Shown piece by piece: positions 17,172-25,184 of a stretch of DNA of 64,000 nt. Position numbers and translations under genes: made by a program. The stretch covers positions 1 through 64,000 of the forward strand of contig NZ_AP021847.1 of NCBI RefSeq assembly GCF_009176705.1, in the 5' to 3' direction. This DNA comes from Pseudoalteromonas sp. A25 (GTDB lineage Bacteria; Pseudomonadota; Gammaproteobacteria; Enterobacterales; Alteromonadaceae). The notes beneath the pieces were generated by a model. It was not told the origin of the DNA and searched no databases. It worked only from the letters and a program-made list of their open reading frames with translations. Each line of letters begins with the position of its first letter. Position 1 is the first letter of the stretch.

Positions 17172-18398
17172 TCAGCGCTTGTTCCTAAGTTGGCTGCGTC
17201 TAAATTCCTTAGCAGATTCCAGCCACTTGGGTTGCTTTAAGTTGTCCACAAACCATCTAATGAATTTTTCAGAATAGCGAGGTCTCCCATCAATCACCCA
17301 ACGCATATCTGACTTTGTCTGATTATTAATTTTGTGTTTATTCAGCACGGCCTGAAAAGCGCCACTCTTGATTGAAATGGTTGCCTGCCGTTTGTTTATT
17401 TCGTAAAGGGCCTCCTTCGTATGGTAGGGGTGCGTAGCATCTGGATCTTTAGTCTTCGTGATGATAATAGCCCCTTCACCGGCATCACCCACACTAAGTG
17501 ACAGATCGCTTTCATCTTCCCGTTTAACAAGCGCAAGCCTGTAGTCAACCGGGATTGAGAACTCTGTAGAATCAACCTTCTTCGATGTTTCGTCAAAGCG
17601 TTGAATGAATTTCGATACTGATTGAGCAGCATGCTTACCATACAACTTTTGAATTAATGCTACTTCTGGAGCGGGGCCATCTACTACCAAACTCAGCATA
17701 CCCACACTTTGCCCGGCAAGAGGGGCATTACCCATTTCATTCCTATAACGTGTTTGATAGTTCAGAACGGTTGCTTGAAAAAGCCGGGACAATTGTGGCT
17801 GTAATTCTGGTATCAGCAGATGGATGGCGTGGTCACGTAAATCAATAATCGTCTCTAAATTGATTCTGACAGGATCTTTTTCTTGCAGCCTCCTTTTAAC
17901 CGCATCTGAAATGGATATACTTTTATCCCCATCATAAAAGATTTTTTCATACCCTTCAGCCTTAAGTATTTCTGCTTTGAGTAACAGTTCCCAAGCATTG
18001 ACCATCATGATTGCGAAGGCCTCAACACGATTTTTCATACTTGGTCGGTTATATACCTCAAGCGCTAAAGTAAACGCATCGAGACTCCGACTAACCAGCT
18101 TGTCGTGAAACTGCTCTTCCGGTTTTTTTTGTTTAGCTTTCGCTGACTGACTCATTACTGCAAGGAACTCGTCATTTGATAAGACACTTATCCCTTCAAT
18201 TCGGTATTTGGCACGTGAACCAGCATGAAAAATGTACTTATCAAGCAACTTCTCATTAATGTACTTGTTGATGGAGTTTTTACTATACGTGGTGCGTTGG
18301 GCTACCATCTCAGCGGTAAAGATAGTGCCGTTTTCTTCAAACTCCCTTAAAACATCAGCCAACGCGATCTGGTTATTATTCCTTGCCAATTTATTCAT
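17172..18398 (-). CDS. DUF3644 family protein (HEPN-like), first gene of two-gene operon
   Basis: From ATG 18398 the protein has 408 residues. A 439-residue reading from 18491 is possible, but family members start near ARNNNQIALADVLREF. Regions: an N-terminal winged-helix-like DNA-binding segment (about 10-60: FTAEMVAQRTTYSKNSINKYI); the DUF3644 core (about 95-215: RVEAFAIMMVNAWELLLKAEIL, then TIIDLRDHAIHLL), whose R188-D-H-A-I-H193 is an Rx4H HEPN-type motif; and a C-terminal domain rich in Lys/Arg (YHTKEALYEINKR...INNQTKSDMRWVIDG). DUF3644 proteins are uncharacterised and often lie in defence or mobile regions. Coupling to a second HEPN-motif protein one base downstream suggests a two-component system. 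Confidence 0.65.
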   Translation of the reverse strand: MNKLARNNNQIALADVLREFEENGTIFTAEMVAQRTTYSKNSINKYINEKLLDKYIFHAGSRAKYRIEGISVLSNDEFLAVMSQSAKAKQKKPEEQFHDKLVSRSLDAFTLALEVYNRPSMKNRVEAFAIMMVNAWELLLKAEILKAEGYEKIFYDGDKSISISDAVKRRLQEKDPVRINLETIIDLRDHAIHLLIPELQPQLSRLFQATVLNYQTRYRNEMGNAPLAGQSVGMLSLVVDGPAPEVALIQKLYGKHAAQSVSKFIQRFDETSKKVDSTEFSIPVDYRLALVKREDESDLSLSVGDAGEGAIIITKTKDPDATHPYHTKEALYEINKRQATISIKSGAFQAVLNKHKINNQTKSDMRWVIDGRPRYSEKFIRWFVDNLKQPKWLESAKEFRRSQLRNKR

Positions 18399-18804
18399 AT
18401 CCTTCTGTAGATCTTGATAGAAGCAAGTTGTTGGTATGCCCCTAGAACAATAGACACTTTTCAGCATTACTAAAATTAAGTCAACAGGCAAGTACCTACC
18501 AAAGCTAGTTCAGTCATGCGAAACACGTAATGGGGCAGAAACGTGTTAGCTGAACGTCCGTTTTATAAAGTTGAGTCACCCCACCAGATTACTTTGACTG
18601 TCTCTTGATAGCCCAAAGCCGCCTGTCAGGCGAAGTTTAAACCCGTTGTTTTAAACTGTAAGATCGCATATGAGCTACTAAAAATAAATAACAGGTAAGC
18701 CAGTAGGCGCCTTACACGGTGCCGCTGGTTTATAAAACACATTTCAAACGTAACACTCAACAGCAAATCTTACCCGCAGCGCCTAAATCATCAGCTGTAC
18801 TAAC
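18399..18804. other. Intergenic region upstream of the HEPN operon
   Basis: No gene is seen. The region should hold the leftward promoter of the DUF3644 operon. It contains AACACGT/ACGTGTT (about 18521-18547), a perfect AGTTTAAA/TTTAAACT hairpin (18634-18641 with 18650-18657), and AAACGTGTTAG (18539-18549), a direct repeat of 14384-14394 on the other side of the accessory segment. Confidence 0.45.
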
Positions 18805-19236
18805 TCAGCAATCACTGTCTTTGAGATTAGCAGTCATGATAACTGCTACCTCGTTAAATACATCGATCTGCTCTGGCGTAAGGCCAACGCGCATGTTTTG
18901 TATAATTTTAGCTTCAATTGATAACACTTGCTCTAATACGGCTTTACCATTATTAGTTAAGCTAAGTAGATGGCTTCGGGTATCATTTGGGTTTTTGGCT
19001 TTTTCAATTAATCCCTTTTTAATCATATCTTTAATCAGTCTTGCTAATTGACCTTTGTCTCTATCCATGTGCTCAGACATAAAAGCGGCGGTGCAATGCT
19101 CTGTTCTATTTATTAGATGAAGCGATTGTATTTCCATCGGCACAACCTCAACCCCTTGCGCTCTAATGGCTTTGAGCACCAAAGATTTAAATCTAAAGGT
19201 AAGTGCTAAAAAGCTATCGGGCAATTCAGTATTCAA
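18805..19236 (-). CDS. MarR family transcriptional regulator
   Basis: The 143-residue winged-helix regulator has the wHTH CTAAFMSEHMDRDKGQLARLIKDMIKKGLIEKAKNPNDTRSHLLSLTNNGKAVLEQ (about 48-105), including the wing motif DxRSxxLxLT, and flanking dimerisation helices. It diverges from a DUF2798 membrane-protein gene across a 93-bp region that carries two related 15-bp palindromes. This arrangement implies repression of both genes. The inducer is unknown. Confidence 0.88.
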   Translation of the reverse strand: MNTELPDSFLALTFRFKSLVLKAIRAQGVEVVPMEIQSLHLINRTEHCTAAFMSEHMDRDKGQLARLIKDMIKKGLIEKAKNPNDTRSHLLSLTNNGKAVLEQVLSIEAKIIQNMRVGLTPEQIDVFNEVAVIMTANLKDSDC

Positions 19237-19253
19237 AGCTCACTCCTAACATG

Positions 19254-19268
19254 GTTGACATTGTCAAC
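19254..19268. promoter_or_regulatory. Palindromic operator candidate 1 (MarR)
   Basis: GTTGACATTGTCAAC is a perfect palindrome with 7-bp arms around one base, 18 bases upstream of the MarR start codon. It shares its outer half-sites GTTGA/TCAAC with the palindrome at 19298. Confidence 0.6.
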
Positions 19269-19297
19269 AGTAACACCTAACCTTGCCATCATCAATA

Positions 19298-19312
19298 GTT
19301 GATAATATCAAC
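19298..19312. promoter_or_regulatory. Palindromic operator candidate 2 (MarR)
   Basis: GTTGATAATATCAAC is a perfect palindrome with 7-bp arms, 17 bases before the DUF2798 start. The centres of the two palindromes are 44 bp apart, so each sits in the likely promoter of one divergent gene. Confidence 0.6.
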
Positions 19313-19329
19313 CAAAATGGAGAGGCGTT

Positions 19330-19773
19330 ATGAGATTATTCAAAAAGATACTTGTTATGGTACCAGTGGTATTTACATTGGTCGGTATCCTCACTTTTGT
19401 GATGACCTATCAAAACATCGGATTTTCGAACAGCTTTGTTGAGCAATGGCTCACCTCTACTATTTGGGCTGCGACGACGATGGCGCCTATCGGGTTTGTG
19501 ATGGTTGCTATCATTTCAAAGGTGGTTAACGCACTGCTACCAAAAACTCGAGACGTTATAAAGAACGCAGTAATCGGCATATCAATGGCAATTGTCATGG
19601 AGGGGTTTATGGCAGCGGTTACAACCATAAATAATGTGCGTTACGTTTCATTGGAGGCATTTGTAGATTATTGGTGGCAGGCATTTATCATAGCCTTGCC
19701 TGTCGGATTGTTAATCTCAGTATTTATGACCCTAACGGTAAAGCCTCGTCTTGAACGTTTTATGGCCAACTAA
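19330..19773 (+). CDS. DUF2798 family membrane protein
   Basis: The 147-residue inner-membrane protein has four predicted hydrophobic helices (about 7-27, 45-65, 78-97, 118-138). The family motif region NAVIGISMAIVMEGFMAAVTT and a WWQAFIIALPVGLLISVFM helix match DUF2798, whose members are uncharacterised. GGAGAGGCGTT precedes ATG. Divergence from a MarR regulator with shared palindromes suggests inducible expression, perhaps in response to a small aromatic or toxic compound. The stop overlaps the end of the convergent Cys-rich gene by 4 bp. Confidence 0.8.
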   Translation: MRLFKKILVMVPVVFTLVGILTFVMTYQNIGFSNSFVEQWLTSTIWAATTMAPIGFVMVAIISKVVNALLPKTRDVIKNAVIGISMAIVMEGFMAAVTTINNVRYVSLEAFVDYWWQAFIIALPVGLLISVFMTLTVKPRLERFMAN

Positions 19774-19976
19774 CAGCACTTACCCTGCTCCTGAATGGGT
19801 GGGCAGGGTACGCTGCCATAAGAGCAAAACACACAGCAGTCGCCTTTTAGGGGTTTTAATAACGCGTCGCAGTTGCTGCATTGATAAAAATATAAACATG
19901 CATCTGTAGGCATGGTTTCTTTACTTTTAAAGCCACATTTAGGGCAGGTGAGTTCTGACTCCAATATTGTTTTCAC
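19770..19976 (-). CDS. small Cys-rich GDCC-motif protein
   Basis: The 68-residue protein has three Cys clusters: CPKCG (11-15), CSNC (33-36) and GDCCVFCSYGSVPCPP (45-60), ending KCC. The first two clusters form a likely zinc ribbon. The GDCCVFCSYG segment is a conserved signature of a small family found in many proteobacteria, with no assigned function that I know of. The protein is probably metal-binding and cytoplasmic. Its 3' end overlaps the convergent DUF2798 gene by 4 bp. Confidence 0.8.
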   Translation of the reverse strand: MKTILESELTCPKCGFKSKETMPTDACLYFYQCSNCDALLKPLKGDCCVFCSYGSVPCPPIQEQGKCC

Positions 19977-20662
19977 TATTAATCCCTCTTTTTAATAGTT
20001 GGTAGATAACTCGCGCACAATTTTAAATTTATTTGCAATTTTCTGCTTGCTATTAGTTTGAAAAATCTAATATGTACTGTCGCAAGTTTTACATTAGTCT
20101 TATGGCGCAAGGCATGTTAGCCTTAGTCACGGTTAGCATAAGTAACATAGCCAAACATACATAGGCGAGCACTCGCCATCTTTCCTATTTTCAACAAGTT
20201 ATTTAAGCCCTACTGTTTGCACACATTGTAGGCTATAACCAGAAATATCAAAGCACTGCGCACATAAGTTGATTAAGACCAAGCGGTATGAGCCACTTAT
20301 TTACTGAATGATCCGCAATAATGTTAAATATTTGTTTAATTTCAACGTAACTCATTGAGAGTTTAATTAATTTTATTCACTTTACAGAATTGTCGCTTCG
20401 TATTAGCTTAGCATTTTGTTGATAGACTGATAGTTGGTCTGTGTTTTGCTGTAGTACCTGTACGCCTTAAACACAGTCCGATACCACATGAAATTGCACA
20501 TAAATGGTGCAGTTTCATTAAAAATGCACTGTCATAATGCGTAAACACTTATTTGATTTACTATTGATATGACTACCACTGTTTCCGATTGTTAAGCAGT
20601 TAAAGGCACGGCACTGTGGCAAGGATTAATTTACCATCACTGTGGTTTATTTGGAGCCTGCT
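19977..20662. other. 686-bp region upstream of the glycogen operon
   Basis: No gene is recognised. This is the expected promoter/leader of the glg operon. Two long-range inverted repeats are visible: CTGTGTTT (20439-20446) with AAACACAG (20469-20476), and TGAAATTGCAC (20489-20499) with GTGCAGTTTCA (20507-20517), the latter an 11-bp stem with one G-T pair. These could be operator half-sites or leader RNA hairpins. A distinct -10/-35 pair was not assigned. Confidence 0.45.
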
Positions 20663-20965
20663 ATGTTAACCAAACGCTTTTTTAAAACTAAAGATGAAGC
20701 CGAAGTCACCTTCGAATTTTCTCACCCTCAAGCCAAAAAAGTCGAACTTGTTGGCGAGTTTACTGACTGGAAACCGCTCGCGATGAAGTTTGTCAAAAAA
20801 GACAAAGCCTTCAAACTCAAGCAACGATTACCTGTTGATAAGCAGTATCACTTTAAGTATCTGATCGATGGCAAACAGTGGGACAACGACACCCAGGCCG
20901 ACGCATATGTACCAAACAGCTTTGGTACCGACAACAGTATCGTCAATACCCAGCGTTTAGTGTAG
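20663..20965 (+). CDS. stand-alone CBM48 (isoamylase early-set) glycogen-binding protein
   Basis: The 100-residue protein is almost only a CBM48 domain: DEAEVTFEFSHPQAKKVELVGEFTDWKPLAM, then YHFKYLIDGKQWDNDTQADAYVPNSFG, resembling the glycogen-binding domain of AMPK-beta and the N-domains of GlgB/GlgX. ATG 20663 is chosen because GGAG lies seven bases upstream; a GTG at 20642 lacks this. As first gene of the glg operon it may tether enzymes to glycogen or sense it. No catalytic domain is present. malQ starts eight bases after its stop. Confidence 0.85.
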   Translation: MLTKRFFKTKDEAEVTFEFSHPQAKKVELVGEFTDWKPLAMKFVKKDKAFKLKQRLPVDKQYHFKYLIDGKQWDNDTQADAYVPNSFGTDNSIVNTQRLV

Positions 20966-20973
20966 TCGCCTAT

Positions 20974-22959
20974 ATGCAGGGATTATCTCAGCTGTTTTAC
21001 TTGCACGGTATTGGCTACGACTATACAAAATACACCGGCGAGCATGTCGTGTTTGAACATCAAACCAGAGCGCAAGCATTACGCTGCTGTGGTATCGATA
21101 CTGACAATATATCTCATATAGATAAGTTAAATTTTGACCTAGACATAGCACCATGGCTCAATGTTGTTGGTGATGTATGTATGGTTGAACAACATGACTC
21201 ACTACTTAAGCTGCGACTGCCCGATAGTCAGTTAAATGGCATTGCAAACCTGTGCATTGAAGCGCTCAATTACGAGCATCAATTTGCATTAACAAGTGGT
21301 GCTGTTATAGGAGAGTATTTGTTTGAGGGAGTCCGCTATGTTGAAGTCGCCTATCAAATAACAGCGCTGCCAATCGGCTATTTCGATGCCAATATCTGTT
21401 TACCATCGGGCACATATCAAACACAAATTTGGTCGATACCTAGCGAGTGCTATAAACAACCCGAACACCCTTCTTGTGGTATCTCTGTGCAGCTTTATAC
21501 CTTAGCTAGCGATAGAAACCTTGGCATTGGCGATTTTGCAGACTTACATGAGTTAGTAAAGCACAGCGCCAGTCACGGCTGTGACTACATTTTGCTAAAC
21601 CCCCTGCATATGTTGTTTAAAGAGCAACAGCACAGAGTAAGCCCTTATAGCCCAAATCATCGCGGTTTACTCAACCCGCTGTATATTGCCATTGATTGGT
21701 GCGACGACTTTGAGCAAAGCACACAGATTCAGCATGAATTAGCGCTGTCTTTAGCCGCCTTAAAGTCGCACAAAAAAGAGCCTTTTGTTGATTATAATTT
21801 AGTAAGCGAGCAAAAGTATCGCTTGCTTGAGATGCTCTACCACCATTTTAAGCAACACAAAACGTCTAAATCGGTAGATGCATTTGCGTGTTTTAAGCGC
21901 GAATTTGCCAAACCATTAGAAGTGCTTAACAACGATGAATGCCAAATTTATTGGCAGTTTCTTGCAAGACAGCAGCTTAACCGTTGTCAGCGCTTTAGCA
22001 TAGAAAGTGGAATGGCCGTTGGCTTAATCAATGATTTAGCCGTAGGGTGTGCACAAGACAGCTTAGAGTTTAATGCAAACAAGACTCTATATGCTGGTAA
22101 TGCTCATGTGGGTGCACCGCCAGATCCATGGGCAGAAGCAGGCCAAGACTGGGGCCTGCCAGCACTAAACCCGATTAAACTACGCACCAACAAATTTGAA
22201 TTTTTTAAACAGTTACTGCGCAGTAACATGAAATCAGTCGGTGGCCTTCGCATTGACCATGTTATGGCAATTCGGCGCTTATGGTGGTGTTTTTCAGTGC
22301 AAGGTTCACAACAAGGCTGTTACGTTTACTACCCGTTTGAGCACCTTATTGCGCTTCTAAAAATAGAATCGCAACTACAGCAAACCATGATCATTGGTGA
22401 AGATCTAGGCGTGGTTCCACCTGAAGTGCGCTCCGTTATGCTCGACGCCAACATGCTGGGAAATGTGCTTTTTTATTTTGAGAAAGACCAAAACGGCGAG
22501 TTTGTTCAACCAGAACATATTAGAAGCCATGTGCTATTAATGGTGGCAAACCATGACGTACCGCCATTTAACGCTTGGTGGCAGGGCAAAGATCTGATCG
22601 TAAAAAGCCAATACGACCTATTAGATGAACAAGCGTTATCTAATGAACAAAGCAAACGTGATAACGAAAAAGACCGGTTATTACGTTGGTTTGAAAAGGC
22701 GGGCGTTAGTCATTTCAACAAGCAAAGCAACGCTAACTTGGTGTATGAGTCTTTGATCACACAACTATCTAAATCAAGCGCATCCATGTTGTGCATTCAA
22801 CTTGACGATTTAGACGAACAAGACTTACCCGTCAATATTCCCGGCACGTACCTTGAGTACCCAAACTGGCGGCGCCGGTTAAAGAACAATATCAGCGACA
22901 TTTTTACTAATAAAAGTGATTTTATAAATTCAATAACTCAAAGCAGGAAAGGATTATGA
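20974..22959 (+). CDS. malQ: 4-alpha-glucanotransferase (amylomaltase)
   Basis: The 661-residue GH77 enzyme transfers alpha-1,4-glucan segments between maltooligosaccharides. Visible family motifs are SPYSPNHRGLLNPLYIAIDW, GAPPDPWAEAGQDWGLP, VGGLRIDHVMAIRRLWW (Asp nucleophile), TMIIGEDLGVVPPEVR (acid/base Glu) and NHDVPPFNAWW. The open frame extends upstream to 20878 inside the CBM48 gene, but that part is out-of-frame shadow; ATG 20974 begins the family-like N terminus MQGLSQLFYLHGI. Its TGA overlaps the glgB start (ATGA). Presence in a glg operon suggests recycling of debranched oligosaccharides. Confidence 0.92.
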   Translation: MQGLSQLFYLHGIGYDYTKYTGEHVVFEHQTRAQALRCCGIDTDNISHIDKLNFDLDIAPWLNVVGDVCMVEQHDSLLKLRLPDSQLNGIANLCIEALNYEHQFALTSGAVIGEYLFEGVRYVEVAYQITALPIGYFDANICLPSGTYQTQIWSIPSECYKQPEHPSCGISVQLYTLASDRNLGIGDFADLHELVKHSASHGCDYILLNPLHMLFKEQQHRVSPYSPNHRGLLNPLYIAIDWCDDFEQSTQIQHELALSLAALKSHKKEPFVDYNLVSEQKYRLLEMLYHHFKQHKTSKSVDAFACFKREFAKPLEVLNNDECQIYWQFLARQQLNRCQRFSIESGMAVGLINDLAVGCAQDSLEFNANKTLYAGNAHVGAPPDPWAEAGQDWGLPALNPIKLRTNKFEFFKQLLRSNMKSVGGLRIDHVMAIRRLWWCFSVQGSQQGCYVYYPFEHLIALLKIESQLQQTMIIGEDLGVVPPEVRSVMLDANMLGNVLFYFEKDQNGEFVQPEHIRSHVLLMVANHDVPPFNAWWQGKDLIVKSQYDLLDEQALSNEQSKRDNEKDRLLRWFEKAGVSHFNKQSNANLVYESLITQLSKSSASMLCIQLDDLDEQDLPVNIPGTYLEYPNWRRRLKNNISDIFTNKSDFINSITQSRKGL

Positions 22960-25181
22960 ACAGTGTAGTATCAACAAGCAAACCCGTTCAAGATTACTCA
23001 CAACAGCTAAATGCATTACAAAGTGGTTGCTTTGCTGATCCCTTTTCCTTTTTAGGGTTACATTCTGTTTCTGCGACAGAGTATGAGCTTAGGGTCTATT
23101 TACCCGGTGCCGACTCAGTGAGTATTGAGCAAGGGAAAACCGCGACTAAACTTAAGCGTTACTTATCTAGCGATCTGTTTTTGCTGTCATTAAGCCGACC
23201 ATTGACACACGAAAATAAACTCGTTGTTCAGTACGACAAGCACAAGCAAGTGAAACACGATGTTTATCGTTTTGGATGTCACTTGGACGAACAAGCACTT
23301 TATTTGTTTAACGAGGGGACACTCGAGCACGCCTACCAACATCTTGGCGCGCATTTCATAACACATGAGGGCGTTGAAGGTGTGCGGTTTTCAGTTTGGG
23401 CACCCAATGCCAAAAGCGTGTCTGTGATTGGCGACTTCAATTGCTGGAACCGATGTGAGCACTTCATGCGTTTTCATCCGGCAAGTGGTGTATGGGAATT
23501 GTTTATACCAGCGTTAAAACCAAACCAATGCTATAAATACGCCATTGTAGATAATTACGGCAACGTACAAGACAAAGCCGATCCTTTCGCGTTTAAAATG
23601 CAACAGGCGCCAGGTACCGCGTCGGTGTTACAGCCCCTTAAACAACATAAAGCCTTAACGCAAAGTCAGCTTAGTGCGCGTGCAAAGCGCAATCATGTCA
23701 GTGCGCCCGTTAGTATCTATGAGGTACATTTAGGTTCTTGGAAACGTCGAGTCGATGAAGACAATCGTTACCTGACCTACCGTGAGCTTGCAGACGATTT
23801 AATCCCATATGTTAAAGATATGGGGTTCACACACCTACAATTGATGCCAATCAGTGAATATCCATTTGATGGCTCTTGGGGATATCAACCAGTAGGCTTG
23901 TTTTCTCCGTCGAGTCGCTTTGGCAGCTTTGAAGATTTTATCTATTTTACTGAACGCTGCCACGACGAAGATATTGGTTTATTGATTGATTGGGTACCCG
24001 GGCATTTCCCCTCTGATCCGCACGGCTTACACAAATTCGATGGCACACACTTATATGAACATGCTGATAGCCGCCAGGGCTTTCACCCAGACTGGAACAC
24101 CTATATTTATAATTACGACCGCCCAGAGGTGAAAAGCTTCTTACTCGCAAATGCCATGTATTGGCTAGAGGAGTTTAAGATTGATGGCTTGCGCGTAGAT
24201 GCCGTTGCATCGATGTTATATCTTGATTACAGCCGTAAAGACGGAGAGTGGATCGCTAACAAGTATGGTGGCCGCGAAAACCTAGGCGCTATCGATTGCC
24301 TACAACAAGTTAATACTCGCTGTTATGGAGCAGACTCAAGCATTATGATGATTGCCGAAGAGTCAACAGCGTGGCCTGGCGTTACCAATACGGTCGATAA
24401 CAATGGACTCGGTTTTGGTTTTAAATGGAACATGGGCTGGATGAACGATAGCTTAAGCTATATGAGTCGCGATCCACTTTATCGCCAGCATCACCATCAT
24501 GAAATGACATTTTCAATGGCGTATGCCTACTCTGAAAACTACATTCTACCACTTAGTCATGATGAAGTAGTGCATGGCAAAGGGTCTTTATTAAGTAAGA
24601 TGCCTGGCGATGATTGGCAACAATTCGCAAACCTTCGAGCTTACTTTGCATTTATGTTTGCGCATCCGGGCAAAAAACTACTGTTCATGGGCAGTGAGCT
24701 GGCCAGCAGACACGAATGGGATCACAACCAAGGCTTAGATTGGCAGTTGCTTGAACATGAGTCGCATAATGGCATTCAAAAGGTAATTAAAAAACTAAAT
24801 ACGCTTTATACCGCTACCCCTGCACTACATGAATGTGACCATACACCTGCGGGCTTTCAATGGATAGACTGCAATAACGCTGCTCACAGTTTGTTCAGCT
24901 TTGCTCGTTTTGGTAAAGAGCGCAACGATCTCACCGTCGTCATTAGCCATTTGGCTCCCTTAGTACATCACCAATACAGGGTCGGTGTCCCCAGAGCTGG
25001 CGTGTATGAAGTTGCACTTAATACCGATGATAAAGATCTGTTTGGCTCTGGTGTTAAAGTGGTGGGGTCAAAGCAACAACTCATTCAAACTGAACCGACG
25101 CCCTCACATGGCTTTGAGCACAGCATCGTGATCAGCATTCCGCCTCTAGCAACACTTTACTTAAACTGGATCACAGGATAA
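22956..25181 (+). CDS. glgB: 1,4-alpha-glucan branching enzyme
   Basis: The 741-residue GH13_9 enzyme cuts alpha-1,4 chains and forms alpha-1,6 branches. Domain order: N1 module (about 30-120), CBM48 (about 125-225: VRFSVWAPNAKSVSVIGDFNCW), catalytic barrel (about 250-630) and C-terminal beta domain. Catalytic motifs: HLGSWKR, DWVPGHFPSD, DGLRVDAVASMLYLD (nucleophile Asp), MMIAEESTAWPGV (acid/base Glu) and LPLSHDEVVHGKGSL. The length is typical of the two-N-domain enterobacterial type. It overlaps malQ by 4 bp, and glgX follows after 3 bases. Confidence 0.95.
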   Translation: MNSVVSTSKPVQDYSQQLNALQSGCFADPFSFLGLHSVSATEYELRVYLPGADSVSIEQGKTATKLKRYLSSDLFLLSLSRPLTHENKLVVQYDKHKQVKHDVYRFGCHLDEQALYLFNEGTLEHAYQHLGAHFITHEGVEGVRFSVWAPNAKSVSVIGDFNCWNRCEHFMRFHPASGVWELFIPALKPNQCYKYAIVDNYGNVQDKADPFAFKMQQAPGTASVLQPLKQHKALTQSQLSARAKRNHVSAPVSIYEVHLGSWKRRVDEDNRYLTYRELADDLIPYVKDMGFTHLQLMPISEYPFDGSWGYQPVGLFSPSSRFGSFEDFIYFTERCHDEDIGLLIDWVPGHFPSDPHGLHKFDGTHLYEHADSRQGFHPDWNTYIYNYDRPEVKSFLLANAMYWLEEFKIDGLRVDAVASMLYLDYSRKDGEWIANKYGGRENLGAIDCLQQVNTRCYGADSSIMMIAEESTAWPGVTNTVDNNGLGFGFKWNMGWMNDSLSYMSRDPLYRQHHHHEMTFSMAYAYSENYILPLSHDEVVHGKGSLLSKMPGDDWQQFANLRAYFAFMFAHPGKKLLFMGSELASRHEWDHNQGLDWQLLEHESHNGIQKVIKKLNTLYTATPALHECDHTPAGFQWIDCNNAAHSLFSFARFGKERNDLTVVISHLAPLVHHQYRVGVPRAGVYEVALNTDDKDLFGSGVKVVGSKQQLIQTEPTPSHGFEHSIVISIPPLATLYLNWITG

Positions 25182-25184
25182 GCA

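Noticed and set aside
20878..20973. N-terminal extension of malQ by 32 codons
   Set aside because: It overlaps the CBM48 coding sequence in another frame and its residues do not resemble MalQ; ATG 20974 gives the family-like N terminus.
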